Shown here: positions 48,973 to 57,618 of the stretch, in pieces
Layout: the number at the start of each line of letters is the position of its first letter
How positions within the stretch are numbered: position 1 is the first letter of the stretch
Source of the DNA: Streptomyces liliifuscus
Lineage (GTDB): Bacteria > Actinomycetota > Actinomycetes > Streptomycetales > Streptomycetaceae
NCBI RefSeq assembly: GCF_016598615.1
Contig: NZ_CP066831.1
Coordinates: forward strand, 4,650,001 to 4,714,000
Direction of reading: 5' to 3'
DNA length: 64,000 nt
The notes under the pieces: generated by a model
What the model was told of the DNA's origin: nothing
Seen by the model: only the letters and a program-made list of their open reading frames with translations
Databases searched by the model: none
Made by a program: the position numbers and the translations under genes

Positions 48973-49455
48973 GTGAGCGAGCAGAAGAAGGATCCGAGCG
49001 TCTGGGACGGCTTCAAGGCCTTCCTGATGCGCGGGAATGTCGTCGATCTGGCTGTCGCGGTGGTCATCGGCGCCGCCTTCACCAACATCGTCAACTCCGT
49101 GGTGAAGGGCGTGATCAATCCACTGGTCGGCGCCTTCGGCACCAAGGACCTCAACCAGTACAGCTCGTGTCTGAAGGACCCGTGCCGGTTCGACGAGGCG
49201 ACGGGGACCGCGACGAGCGGTATCCCCATCATGTGGGGCACGGTCCTCAGCGCGACGCTGACCTTTCTGATCACCGCGGCCGTCGTCTACTTCCTGATGG
49301 TCCTGCCGATGTCCAAGTACCTCGCCAAGCAGGCGGCCCGCCAGAAGGCGAAGGAGAGTACGCAGGAAGTGATCGAGGTGAGCGAGCTGGAGGTTCTGAA
49401 GGAGATCCGCGACGCCCTGGTGGCCCAGCGCGGCTCGGGGCACAACGAGCAGTAG
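48973..49455 (+). CDS. mscL: large-conductance mechanosensitive channel MscL
   Basis: A 160-aa channel that opens under membrane tension to release solutes. The N-terminal FKAFLMRGNVVDLAVAVVIGAAFTNIVNSVVKGVINPLVG is the diagnostic TM1. An external loop contains two Cys (SSCLKDPCRF), unusual for the family, before TM2 (LTFLITAAVVYFLMVLPM) and the cytoplasmic bundle helix. GTG 48973 has GAGGGG upstream. Confidence 0.94.
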   Translation: MSEQKKDPSVWDGFKAFLMRGNVVDLAVAVVIGAAFTNIVNSVVKGVINPLVGAFGTKDLNQYSSCLKDPCRFDEATGTATSGIPIMWGTVLSATLTFLITAAVVYFLMVLPMSKYLAKQAARQKAKESTQEVIEVSELEVLKEIRDALVAQRGSGHNEQ

Positions 49456-49471
49456 CCGCGGTAGTCCGGGG

Positions 49472-49666
49472 TCAGATGTGGTGGGGCGGCTTTTCGTCCA
49501 GGAAGCGGGCCAGGTCCGCCGCGCTGTCGCCGGTGGGCCGCTCGCCCCAACCACGGTCCGTGTCGTCGTCGGACGGCCGGCTCAGGGGGTCGTCGAAGAC
49601 CAGCGCGGCCTTGGGGTCACGTGGTTCGGCGTCGGGGCGAGGGGGCGGGGCGGGGGTAGAGCTCAT
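49472..49666 (-). CDS. 64-aa conserved hypothetical protein
   Basis: A small acidic protein (FDDPLSRPSDDDTDRGWGERP, then DSAADLARFLDEKPPHH). The C-terminal part is conserved-looking and the N-terminus Pro-rich. ATG 49666 lies 6 nt after TACCCT (complement of 49673-49678), a leaderless promoter that supports the gene being real. The longer frame to 49948 encodes Pro/Glu repeats from repetitive DNA and is not credible. It is convergent with mscL, separated by 16 nt. Confidence 0.7.
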   Translation of the reverse strand: MSSTPAPPPRPDAEPRDPKAALVFDDPLSRPSDDDTDRGWGERPTGDSAADLARFLDEKPPHHI

Positions 49667-49680
49667 ACGTCCAGGGTACG

Positions 49681-49800
49681 GGTCCGGCTCCGGGCTCGGT
49701 CCGGACTCTGGGGGCGGCCTGGCCTCTGGGTGCGGGCACGGTTCCGACTCCGGGGGCGGGCACGGTTCTGGGCCCGGTCCGGACTCTGGGGGCGGGTCTC
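49681..49800. repeat. degenerate GC-rich tandem repeats
   Basis: Variants of GGTCCGGACTCTGGGGGCGG and GGGCACGGTTC(C/T)G alternate across this intergenic stretch between the divergent 64-aa gene and the LtrA gene. Confidence 0.6.
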
Positions 49801-49845
49801 GGCGTGCTTCTGGATTTTCGGGGCGTTTCTGCTGTGCTTGGTCGC

Positions 49846-51096
49846 ATGACGCCCGATGCCTCTTCCGAATCTGCTCCGCGCCGCTCCCGAACCGTCCCCT
49901 CCCCTCGGCCGCTGCGCAGGATGACCGCGCGCGGGCGGAACGAGGCACACCGGGTCGCGTCGCCGCTGGAGCTGTTCTTCGATCTGTGTTTCGTCGTGGC
50001 CATCGCCCAGGCGGGAGTGCAGCTGGTGCACTCCGTCGCGGAGGCGCACGCGGCCGAGGGCATCCTGAACTACGCGATGGTGTTCTTCGCCATCTGGTGG
50101 GCGTGGATGAACTTCACCTGGTTCGCGTCGGCGTACGACAACGACGACGCGCTGTACCGGGTCGTCACCCTGATCCAGATCGCCGGTGTGCTGGTGCTGG
50201 CCGCCGGGGTGTCCAAGGCGTTCGAGGACCACGACTTCCTGTTGGTCCTGCTGGGCTATGTGATCATGCGGATGGCGCTGACCGTGCAGTGGCTGCGCGC
50301 GGCCCGGAACGCGGACGGTGCCGAGCGGCGGATGGCGTTGCGGTACGCGGGCGGGGTCGTGGTGTGCCAGATCGGCTGGGTGGGGCTGGTGCTCCTGCCG
50401 GAGTCCGCCCGGCCGTGGCTGTTCCTGGTGATGGCGATCGCCGAGATGTGCGTCCCGCTGTTGGCGGAGAGGGAGTTCAACACGGTCTGGCATCCGCACC
50501 ACATCTCCGAGCGGTACGGGCTCTTCACGATCATCGTCCTCGGCGAGACCATCGCCGCGGCCACGATCGCGGTGAAGGTGGGGGTGGACGAGAACGACGC
50601 CTTGGGCGAGCTCCTCCCGATCGCCTCGGGCGGGCTGCTGATCATCTTCGCCGCGTGGTGGATCTACTTCGTCGTACCGATCCACGGCCATCTCAGCTCC
50701 AGCAGGAAGGCGTTCCTGTGGGGGTACGGCCACTATGTGATCTTCGCGTCGGCGGCGGCGATCGGTGCCGGGCTGGAGGTCGCGGTGGAGCAGGCGGTCG
50801 GCAAGGCGCACATCTCCACGCCGGCGGCGTCGGCCGCGGTGACGCTTCCGACAGCGTTGTTCCTCCTGACCGTGTGGGCGCTGCACGCCCGCCACTACAA
50901 GGTGGGTACGGCGCAGCAACTGGTGCTGCCGGTCACGGCGTTGGCGGTGGCCCTGTGCACGTTCCTGGGTGACTGGGCGGTGCTCGCGGCTGGTGTGGTG
51001 ACCGCGCTCGCGGTGGCCGTGGGGGTGACACTGACCGCCCGGATGGCCGCGCGGGAGGAGCGCGAGGAGGCCGTGGCGGGCGCGTCGGCCACGTAG
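49846..51096 (+). CDS. low temperature requirement protein A (LtrA) family membrane protein
   Basis: A 416-aa polytopic membrane protein with the LtrA hallmarks VASPLELFFDLCFVVAIAQAG, FAIWWAWMNFTWFASAYDNDD and RYGLFTIIVLGETIAAA. About eleven helices. The family's biochemical activity is unknown. ATG 49846 has no ribosome site. Confidence 0.9.
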   Translation: MTPDASSESAPRRSRTVPSPRPLRRMTARGRNEAHRVASPLELFFDLCFVVAIAQAGVQLVHSVAEAHAAEGILNYAMVFFAIWWAWMNFTWFASAYDNDDALYRVVTLIQIAGVLVLAAGVSKAFEDHDFLLVLLGYVIMRMALTVQWLRAARNADGAERRMALRYAGGVVVCQIGWVGLVLLPESARPWLFLVMAIAEMCVPLLAEREFNTVWHPHHISERYGLFTIIVLGETIAAATIAVKVGVDENDALGELLPIASGGLLIIFAAWWIYFVVPIHGHLSSSRKAFLWGYGHYVIFASAAAIGAGLEVAVEQAVGKAHISTPAASAAVTLPTALFLLTVWALHARHYKVGTAQQLVLPVTALAVALCTFLGDWAVLAAGVVTALAVAVGVTLTARMAAREEREEAVAGASAT

Positions 51097-51116
51097 GTCG
51101 GGTCGACACTGGGCGT

Positions 51117-52145
51117 ATGACAGTTGACGCTCTGACGGATGTGGCCGGGTTGCGCGTGGGGCATGCCACGAGGATCGGTGACGGGTGGCTCACCGGTACG
51201 ACGGTTGTCCTCGCACCGGAAGGTGGCGCGGTCGCGGCGGTGGACGTGCGCGGTGGCGGGCCGGGTACCAAGGAGACCGACGCGCTCGATCCGCGCAATG
51301 TGGTGCGGAAGATCGAGGCGCTCGTACTGACCGGTGGCAGCGCGTACGGGCTGGACTCGGCGACGGGTGTGATGGCCTGGCTGGAGGAGCGAGGGCGCGG
51401 GGTGCGGGTCGGGCCCGATCCGCGGCAGGTGGTGCCCGTGGTGCCGGCGGCCTGTGTGTTCGACCTCGGCCGGGGCGGCGACTTCCGGGCCAGGCCGGAC
51501 GCGGCGGTCGGCCGCGAGGCGGTGGAGGCCGCGGCGGCGAGCGAGGCGGGCGCGCCTGTTCAGGAGGGGTCCGTGGGCGCCGGGACGGGGGCGGCCGTCG
51601 GAATGATGAAGGGAGGGGTCGGCACCGCGAGTGCCGTGCTCGAATCGGGTGTCACGGTGGCGGCGCTGGTCGTGGCCAACGCGGCGGGGTCGGTGGTGGA
51701 GCCGGAGACGGGGGCGTTGTACGGGGAGTTGGTCCAGGGGCTGTTGAGCTGTCCGGCCGCGGAGGTTCACGAGGCTGCGCGGGCGCGGCTCGCCGAGGCC
51801 GCCGCGAAGAACAGCCTTCCCCCGCTGAACACCACCCTCGCGGTGGTCGCCACCGACGCCGACCTGTCGAAGGCACAGGCCCAGAAGCTGGCGGGCACGG
51901 CCCACGACGGCATCGCACGCGCCGTCCGGCCGGTACACCTCCTCCACGACGGCGACACGGTCTTCGCACTCGCCACGGGAGCGCATCCCCTGGCAGAAGA
52001 AAACCCGCTCGCCCTGAACGAGGTCCTCGCCGCCGGCGCGGACCTGGTGACCCGCGCAATCGTCCGAGCGGTACGCACCGCCGAGTCGGTGGAGGGCCCG
52101 GGAGGACTGTGGCCGTCGTACGGGGAGCTGTACGGGCAGCGGTAG
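51117..52145 (+). CDS. S58 (DmpA) family aminopeptidase
   Basis: A 342-aa self-processing peptidase. The N-terminus LTDVAGLRVGHATR, the LTGGSAYGLDSATGVMAWLEE segment and the autocleavage site before Thr239 (PLN|TTLAVVATDADL) identify the DmpA/P1 family, which has aminopeptidase or beta-peptidase activity. GACACT ends 6 nt before the ATG, so the message may also be leaderless, although the first base of the box is atypical. It follows the LtrA gene by 20 nt. Confidence 0.92.
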   Translation: MTVDALTDVAGLRVGHATRIGDGWLTGTTVVLAPEGGAVAAVDVRGGGPGTKETDALDPRNVVRKIEALVLTGGSAYGLDSATGVMAWLEERGRGVRVGPDPRQVVPVVPAACVFDLGRGGDFRARPDAAVGREAVEAAAASEAGAPVQEGSVGAGTGAAVGMMKGGVGTASAVLESGVTVAALVVANAAGSVVEPETGALYGELVQGLLSCPAAEVHEAARARLAEAAAKNSLPPLNTTLAVVATDADLSKAQAQKLAGTAHDGIARAVRPVHLLHDGDTVFALATGAHPLAEENPLALNEVLAAGADLVTRAIVRAVRTAESVEGPGGLWPSYGELYGQR

Positions 52146-52189
52146 CGGGAGGGGATGCAATGGGCGGAGGCGGGAGGGGGTGTTCCCCA

Positions 52190-52417
52190 TGTCCTTGGTC
52201 GACCGCCGACGTCCAGACCGAGGAAGGCGTCGATGTCGTCGAAGTCGATCACGTGCAGGCCGTGCATCTCGCTTCCGTTCGGCTCCAGTCGGCACGACAC
52301 AGCGCTGAACTGCCACATCCACGTTGCAGAGAGCTCTTCCGGCTCGAGTGAAGGCGGTGCTCTAGCGCCGAATCCGCGGTCCGTCGATGCCTCCCGAGCC
52401 CAGTGACACCACCCCAC
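52190..52417 (-). pseudogene. gene remnant
   Basis: In the 459-nt gap 52146-52604, one minus-strand frame has strongly GC-biased codons and a protein-like stretch (MWQFSAVSCRLEPNGSEM, then HGLHVIDFDDIDAFLGLD). It has no good start and stays open into the S58 gene, and a plausible start at about 52453 (MTSPPVVEDRWGG) is in another frame. I read this as a decayed or truncated gene; the original function is unknown. The remainder of the gap shows nothing. Confidence 0.4.
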
Positions 52418-52604
52418 CGATCTTCAACAACAGGAGGGGAAGTCATCCCGGAACCGACGGCCGGAGGCCTCATTGCGGGGCCTCGAAAACGGTAACGGGA
52501 GGGGAGAGGTGAGGCCGCCGGTCTGGAATGACCCGACTGGGCCGGCCGTCATGGCCAACCCAGCCCGGCCAACCCCACCCACTCACCCACTCCCCCGAAG
52601 GCTT

Positions 52605-53183
52605 CTACGGCCCCGGCGCGACCGCCTTTCTGAGGGTGTGTAGGCACAGGGTCAGGGCTTCGTGTTTGGTGCCGGTGGTGCGGCCTCGTTGCCAGGCCAC
52701 GTAGAGCAGGGACCAGAGGGTCTGGACGATCCAGTCGACGTCCAGGGTGGGGTCGAAGGCGCCTTCGGTGTGGCCGCGTTCGATGAGGTGGGCGAGGGCG
52801 CGGTCGGCGTCGGTGTCCTCCTCCCAGCCCTCCCAGTTCCAGGTGGCGACCAGGGACTCGTCGAAGACGAGGGTGAGGGCGTCGCCGAGTTCGAAGAGTT
52901 CCTGGCACAGCCGTTCCAGGGCTGCGAGGGCCGGGCCGTCGTCCAGGCGGCTGCGGTCGGTCGCGGCGGCGACCTTTTCGAGGACGTCGGCGCCCAGGGC
53001 CTTCAGGAGGTCGGTGCGCTCCGCGAAGTAGCGGTGGACCGTGGTGCGGCCGACGCCCGCCGCGGCGGCCACGTCGCCGAGGGAGGCCCCGGAGTTCTTG
53101 GCCAGTACGGCGGCGGCGGCGTCGAGGATGGCGCGCCTCGTGCGACCTCGCGCGCCGCTCCGGTCGCTTACTGCGGTGTCCAT
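52605..53183 (-). CDS. TetR-family regulator next to an ABC exporter
   Basis: A 192-aa TetR-type repressor: helix-turn-helix GASLGDVAAAAGVGRTTVHRYFAERTDLLKAL and an all-helical ligand domain with several Trp (TWNWEGWEED). ATG 53183 stands 8 nt after TACAGT (complement of 53192-53197), with no ribosome site. It diverges from the ABC exporter across 75 nt, which contains a perfect 18-bp palindrome; the repressor most likely controls both genes. Confidence 0.9.
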   Translation of the reverse strand: MDTAVSDRSGARGRTRRAILDAAAAVLAKNSGASLGDVAAAAGVGRTTVHRYFAERTDLLKALGADVLEKVAAATDRSRLDDGPALAALERLCQELFELGDALTLVFDESLVATWNWEGWEEDTDADRALAHLIERGHTEGAFDPTLDVDWIVQTLWSLLYVAWQRGRTTGTKHEALTLCLHTLRKAVAPGP

Positions 53184-53221
53184 GGGCACACACTGTAGCG
53201 CCGTTCCATAATAAAACAGAG

Positions 53222-53251
53222 TTGACACTTTTGGAACATCGATGTTCCACT
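53222..53251 (+). promoter_or_regulatory. exporter promoter with an 18-bp palindromic operator between -35 and -10
   Basis: TTGACA (53222-53227), an 18-nt spacer and TCCACT (53246-53251) form a promoter whose start would fall on the ATG at 53259. The palindrome TGGAACATC/GATGTTCCA (53232-53249) is perfect and fills the spacer. A related half-site, TTCCA, occurs near 53204 toward the tetR gene. Confidence 0.75.
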
Positions 53252-53258
53252 CGTGAGC

Positions 53259-55199
53259 ATGGTTGCTCCGGAGAGTCTGCGGGTTCTTGCTTCGTTCGCC
53301 CGGCCGCACCGGCGGGCGCTGACGGTCGGGCTGGTGCTCGCGCTGGCCGCGTCGGCGCTGGGTCTGGCCACGCCGATGGTGACCAAGTGGGTGCTGGACG
53401 CGCTCAACGACGGGAGTTCGCTGCGTGGTCCGGTGGTCGCGCTGCTCGTACTGCTGGTGATCGGCGCGGTGCTGTACCGCGTGCAGTGGGTGCTGCTCGG
53501 CACACTCGGCGAGAAGGTGGTGCTGGACGCCCGGGAGTCGATGGTGCGGCGGTACTTCCGGGCGACGATCCCCGCGGTGACCGCGCGGCCGCCGGGCGAG
53601 CTGGTCTCACGGGCGGTCTCGGACACGGTGCTGCTGCGCGAGGCGGCCTCGTCGAGTGTGATCGGGCTGATCAACGGCGTGGTGATGCTGGTCGGCACGC
53701 TGGTGCTGATGGGCTTCCTGGACCTGGTCCTGCTCGGCACCACGGTGGCGGCCGTGCTGGTGGTGATCGTCCTGTTCGCGGTGCTGATGCCCGGCATCGC
53801 GAAGGCGCAGGAGCGGGCGCAGGAGCACGTGGGCCGGGTCGGCGGCACCCTGGAGGGCACGCTGCGGGCGATCCGTACGGTCAAGGCGAGCGGTGCCGAG
53901 GACCGGCAGGCGGAGCGGATCGCGGCGGACGCGCGGGCCTCGGCGGAGTACGGCATCCGCGCGGTGCGGCTGGAGGCCACCGTGTGGACCATCGCCTGGA
54001 CCGGGATCCAGCTCGCGGTGATCCTCATCCTCGGCGTCGGCGCCTGGCGGGTCGGGGAAGGGCAGTTGGAGGTGTCCAGCCTGATCGCCTTCCTGCTCTA
54101 CGCCTTCGGGCTGATGGAGCCGATCACGGAGCTGTCGCAGAACCTCACGGCGCTGCAGTCCGGCATCGCCGCGGCGGAACGGATCCGGGCGGTGGACGAG
54201 TTGGACGCGGAGACGGACGGACCGCCCGCCGTGACGGACGGGCCGCCCGTGACGGACACGCGGGCGACGGACGTGCGGGCGGAGCCGTCGGGCCGGCGGC
54301 GGAGGAGCGGTCCCGTGCCGAGTACGAGCGGTCCCGTGCCGGACACGAGCAGCACAGCGTTGGACACAAACGGTCCCGTGCCGGACACACGCGGCCCGGT
54401 GCCGGACACGAACGGCGTGGCGCTGGACACGAGCAGCAGGGTGTTGGACACGAACGGCCCGGTCCTGGAGCTGAAGGGCGTCACGGCCTCGTACGGTCCC
54501 GGTCGGGAGCCTGCCGTGCGCGGGGTCGACCTGGCGGTGCCGGCCCGCGGGCACACCGCGATCGTCGGGCCCTCAGGGGCGGGCAAGACCACGGTCTTCT
54601 CCCTGCTGTTGCGCTTCCTGGAGCCGCAGGAGGGTGCGCTGCTGCTGGACGGTGTCCCCTACCACCGGCACAGCCACGCGGCGATCCGTTCCAGGCTGGC
54701 GTATGTGGAGCAGGACACCCCGGTCGTCCCCGGCACCATCCGCGACAACCTGCTCATCTCCCGGCCGGACGCGGACGAGGAGGAACTGCGTCAGGTGCTC
54801 GCGGACGTGCGGCTGACGGAGAAGGTGGAGTCGCTGGACGAGGGGCTGGACGCGGAGTTGTCGACCGCGGCCGTCTCAGGCGGGGAGCGACAGCGCATCG
54901 CTCTCGCGCGGGCGCTGCTGCGGGAGCCGGACGTGCTGCTGCTCGACGAGGCGACGGCACAGCTCGACGCGCTCACGGAGTCGGCGGTCCACCACTGTGT
55001 CCGGCGGCGGGCGCGGGAGCACGCGGTGGTGACGATCGCGCACCGGCTGTCGACGGTGATCGACGCGGACACGATCGTGGTGATGGACGCGGGCGGTGTC
55101 CGCGCCCGGGGCACCCATGACGAACTGCTCGCCACGGACTCCCTCTACCGCGATCTGGTCGAGGCGCTGCGCATCGCGGACAAGGCCCCCGCCGCATAA
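53259..55199 (+). CDS. ABC exporter (fused membrane and ATPase domains) with heptapeptide-repeat linker
   Basis: A 646-aa half-transporter of the multidrug type. Six helices span about 15-290, with the coupling RPPGELVSRAVSDTVLLREA. The nucleotide-binding domain has Walker A GPSGAGKTT, signature VSGGERQRIALARALL, Walker B VLLLDEAT and an H-loop IAHRLS. Between the domains lies an unusual 90-residue insertion, including seven tandem heptapeptides of the form GPVPDTN (residues 351-399). ATG 53259 fits a leaderless promoter; GTG 53253 is an alternative. Regulated by the adjacent TetR protein. The substrate is unknown. Confidence 0.9.
   Translation: MVAPESLRVLASFARPHRRALTVGLVLALAASALGLATPMVTKWVLDALNDGSSLRGPVVALLVLLVIGAVLYRVQWVLLGTLGEKVVLDARESMVRRYFRATIPAVTARPPGELVSRAVSDTVLLREAASSSVIGLINGVVMLVGTLVLMGFLDLVLLGTTVAAVLVVIVLFAVLMPGIAKAQERAQEHVGRVGGTLEGTLRAIRTVKASGAEDRQAERIAADARASAEYGIRAVRLEATVWTIAWTGIQLAVILILGVGAWRVGEGQLEVSSLIAFLLYAFGLMEPITELSQNLTALQSGIAAAERIRAVDELDAETDGPPAVTDGPPVTDTRATDVRAEPSGRRRRSGPVPSTSGPVPDTSSTALDTNGPVPDTRGPVPDTNGVALDTSSRVLDTNGPVLELKGVTASYGPGREPAVRGVDLAVPARGHTAIVGPSGAGKTTVFSLLLRFLEPQEGALLLDGVPYHRHSHAAIRSRLAYVEQDTPVVPGTIRDNLLISRPDADEEELRQVLADVRLTEKVESLDEGLDAELSTAAVSGGERQRIALARALLREPDVLLLDEATAQLDALTESAVHHCVRRRAREHAVVTIAHRLSTVIDADTIVVMDAGGVRARGTHDELLATDSLYRDLVEALRIADKAPAA
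54309..54455 (+). repeat. seven 21-bp tandem repeats inside the ABC exporter gene
   Basis: Units such as GGTCCCGTGCCGGACACGAGC repeat seven times in frame, encoding GPVPSTS, GPVPDTS, STALDTN, GPVPDTR, GPVPDTN, GVALDTS and SRVLDTN; an eighth partial unit merges into the ATPase domain. Repeats of this kind expand and contract by slippage. Confidence 0.9.
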
Positions 55200-55346
55200 G
55201 GCGATTGTCCCGAATCTGTCACGCGATGGTGTTGATGGCGGGCTGTGGGAACCCGGGCGGGCGATGTTCCCCTCCTTCTCCATGGATCCGATCTTTCTCC
55301 ACGGAACGGAGCGGATCACCCCTAACCGCGAGAACTGGAGCAGCCC

Positions 55347-56573
55347 GTGACAACGCCGGACACAACAGCGAGGCGCGCGCTGGTGGCCTGTGCCGCCCTG
55401 ATGGTCGGCGCCCTGACCCTCACCGCGTGCGGCGGCGACGCCAAGGCCGACAACAAGTCCGAGGACAAGAACGGCGACACCAAGACCTCGGCGGCGAAGA
55501 TCCTCATCTCCGCCAAGGACGGCTCGACGGCGGCGTCGATCAACTCGACCGGGGTGAAGGTCAGCGACGGCAGGCTGACCGAGGTGGCGATGAAGGAGTC
55601 GGCCACGGGGGCGGCCGTACCGGGGTCGATCGCGGCGAACGGGAAGAGCTGGAAGCCGAAGGAACAGCTGGAGCGCGGGACCAAGTACCAGATATCGGCC
55701 ACCGCGAAGGACGGCGACGGAAAGCCGGCGGCGGCCAACTCCATCTTCACGACGGTGTCCACGGACAACAGCTTCATCGGTACGTACACACCGGACGGCG
55801 GCACGAAGGTCGGCGTCGGGATGCCGGTGTCGTTCACCTTCGACAAGGCGATCGGCGACGGGAAGTTCAGGAAGGACGTCCAGTCGCACATCACCGTCAC
55901 GTCCAGCAGTGGACAGAAGGTGGTCGGGCACTGGTTCGGCGCGCAGCGGCTGGACTTCCGGCCCCAGGCGTACTGGAAGGCCGGTTCCGAGGTCACGATG
56001 AAGATCGACCTGGACGGCGTCGAGGGCGCGAACGGCGTCTACGGCGTGCAGGACAAGACGGTCACCTTCACGGTCGGGCGCTCCCAAGTGTCCACGGTCG
56101 ACGTCAGCACCCAGACCATGACGGTCGTACGGGACGGCAGGACCGTGAAGACGATCCCGATCTCGGCGGGCAGCCCGGACAACAGCACGTACAACGGGCA
56201 GATGGTGATCTCGGAGAAGTTCCGGCAGACGCGGATGAACGGGTCGACGGTCGGCTACGGCGGCGAGTACGACATCGCGGACGTGCCGAACGCGATGCGG
56301 CTGACGACCTCGGGGACCTTCATCCACGGCAACTACTGGTACAACAAGGGCAATCCGCCCTTCGGCAAGCAGGGCACCAGCCACGGCTGCGTGGGGATGG
56401 CGGACGTACAGGGCGCGAACGGCGACACGGCCGCCAAGTGGTTCTTCGACAACTCGCTCGTCGGGGACGTCGTGACGGTCAAGAACTCCCCCGACAAGAC
56501 GGTCGCACCGGACAACGGGCTCAACGGCTGGAACATGGCATGGAGTGCCTGGACCGCAGGAAGTGCCGTCTGA
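55347..56573 (+). CDS. L,D-transpeptidase (Ig-like domains, YkuD), lipoprotein
   Basis: A 408-aa secreted cross-linking enzyme that should form 3-3 peptidoglycan bonds. Signal peptide with lipobox LTAC (Cys28), two bacterial Ig-like domains (about 50-240) and a C-terminal YkuD domain with FIHGNYW and the catalytic SHGCVGM (Cys348). GTG 55347 has GGAG 7 nt upstream. The layout is that of mycobacterial LdtB/Ldt2-type enzymes. It is followed by a terminator and is probably monocistronic. Confidence 0.93.
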   Translation: MTTPDTTARRALVACAALMVGALTLTACGGDAKADNKSEDKNGDTKTSAAKILISAKDGSTAASINSTGVKVSDGRLTEVAMKESATGAAVPGSIAANGKSWKPKEQLERGTKYQISATAKDGDGKPAAANSIFTTVSTDNSFIGTYTPDGGTKVGVGMPVSFTFDKAIGDGKFRKDVQSHITVTSSSGQKVVGHWFGAQRLDFRPQAYWKAGSEVTMKIDLDGVEGANGVYGVQDKTVTFTVGRSQVSTVDVSTQTMTVVRDGRTVKTIPISAGSPDNSTYNGQMVISEKFRQTRMNGSTVGYGGEYDIADVPNAMRLTTSGTFIHGNYWYNKGNPPFGKQGTSHGCVGMADVQGANGDTAAKWFFDNSLVGDVVTVKNSPDKTVAPDNGLNGWNMAWSAWTAGSAV

Positions 56574-56596
56574 CCAAGGGGTTTTGAGGTTTCGGC

Positions 56597-56625
56597 GGGC
56601 CGTGTGGGAACTCCTCACACGGCCC
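56597..56625 (+). terminator. terminator of the L,D-transpeptidase gene
   Basis: GGGCCGTGTG (56597-56606) pairs with CACACGGCCC (56616-56625), followed after five bases by TTTTCC. Confidence 0.75.
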
Positions 56626-56730
56626 CGGCGTTTTCCGTGCGTACGTTTTCTCGGTTCCCGGACATGATGTCCGCCCGAGGGGCTACGGTATGCACCCACA
56701 AGGTGACATGCAGCAACGCCGGGAGAAGCC

Positions 56731-57480
56731 TTGAGCGTTCCGTACGAGACGACAGCGTACGAGTCAGCCGAGTCGCCCGAGTCTCCGGAGGAGCATCTCG
56801 CGCGGCTCCTCGGCCGTGCCCTGAACTCCTTCGAGCTGCCGGACGAGACGATACGGCGGCTGGACCGGGCCCTGGCCCACGACAGTTCGCTGCACTCCGC
56901 GCACCACAGCGCGGGGCTGCACCGCGAGACGTACCGGCACACCTGGCTGCTGGCCGATGGGAGCGCGCTCACGCTCTGGGAGCTCGTCCACAACACCGCA
57001 CCGGGCCGCGACACGCAGCACGAGGTGTACGAGGACGAGGAGGAGCTGCGCACCGCGACGGGGCGCCTGCCGCTGCCGGCGGACGCGCCGGACTTCGAAC
57101 TGCCGGTGCTGGTGCGGGTGTCGCACGTCCCCGAGCCGCTGCACGCGTACGTTCCCGACGACTCCGCGGATCATGGGCGGCGGCTGCTGCGGCGCGCGGA
57201 GAACTCCGACCGGCCCGGCGAGGACATGGCCGATCTGCTGCGGACGGCGTTCGCGCACCAGATCACCCAGGCCTTCGGGCGGCCGTGCCGGGCGGGTGAG
57301 CGTGGGTTGTGCTTCGCGCTCTACGAGCACGCGTTTCTGCTCCACGACGGGCGGGAGCTGTCGCTGTGGGAGGTCGAGCACACGGCTACGCCCGATGGGC
57401 GGCACATGTGTGAGGTGTATCCGTCGGAGGAGGACGCGCGGTCGGCGATGGAGCGGCGCGCGGCTGCCTCCGGCGGTTAG
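56731..57480 (+). CDS. DUF6227-like conserved Streptomyces protein
   Basis: A 249-aa soluble protein of unknown function that I associate with DUF6227. Two similar halves each contain a H-(T/A)-(W/F)-LL-x-DG-x-x-L-(T/S)-LWE stretch (HTWLLADGSALTLWELVHN and HAFLLHDGRELSLWEVEHT), suggesting an internal duplication. The start is TTG 56731, with GGGAGAAG upstream. It ends near a copy of the interspersed repeat and a strong terminator. Confidence 0.8.
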   Translation: MSVPYETTAYESAESPESPEEHLARLLGRALNSFELPDETIRRLDRALAHDSSLHSAHHSAGLHRETYRHTWLLADGSALTLWELVHNTAPGRDTQHEVYEDEEELRTATGRLPLPADAPDFELPVLVRVSHVPEPLHAYVPDDSADHGRRLLRRAENSDRPGEDMADLLRTAFAHQITQAFGRPCRAGERGLCFALYEHAFLLHDGRELSLWEVEHTATPDGRHMCEVYPSEEDARSAMERRAAASGG

Positions 57481-57525
57481 CGGGGATTCGGCCGGTTCGT
57501 AGTCTGCGGGTTCGTTGTGGCTGGT

Positions 57526-57546
57526 CGCGCAGTTCCCCGCGCCCCT
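57526..57546 (-). repeat. single reverse copy of the AGGGGCGCGGGGAACTGCGC repeat
   Basis: CGCGCAGTTCCCCGCGCCCCT lies 46 nt after the DUF6227-like gene and just before its terminator. Confidence 0.75.
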
Positions 57547-57555
57547 GAAGGCACA

Positions 57556-57596
57556 CGACGGTGGGCCGGGACTTCACGAGTCCCGGCCCACCGTCG
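57556..57596. terminator. 18-bp perfect hairpin between convergent genes
   Basis: CGACGGTGGGCCGGGACT (57556-57573), loop TCACG, exact complement (57579-57596), then TTCTC. It can terminate both the DUF6227-like gene and fruA. Confidence 0.85.
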
Positions 57597-57618
57597 TTCT
57601 CGCTCCTCAGCGGAGCGT

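Noticed and set aside
49667..49948. N-terminal extension of the 64-aa protein rich in Pro/Glu.
   Set aside because: It is produced by translating tandem GC-rich repeats and overlaps the LtrA start region.
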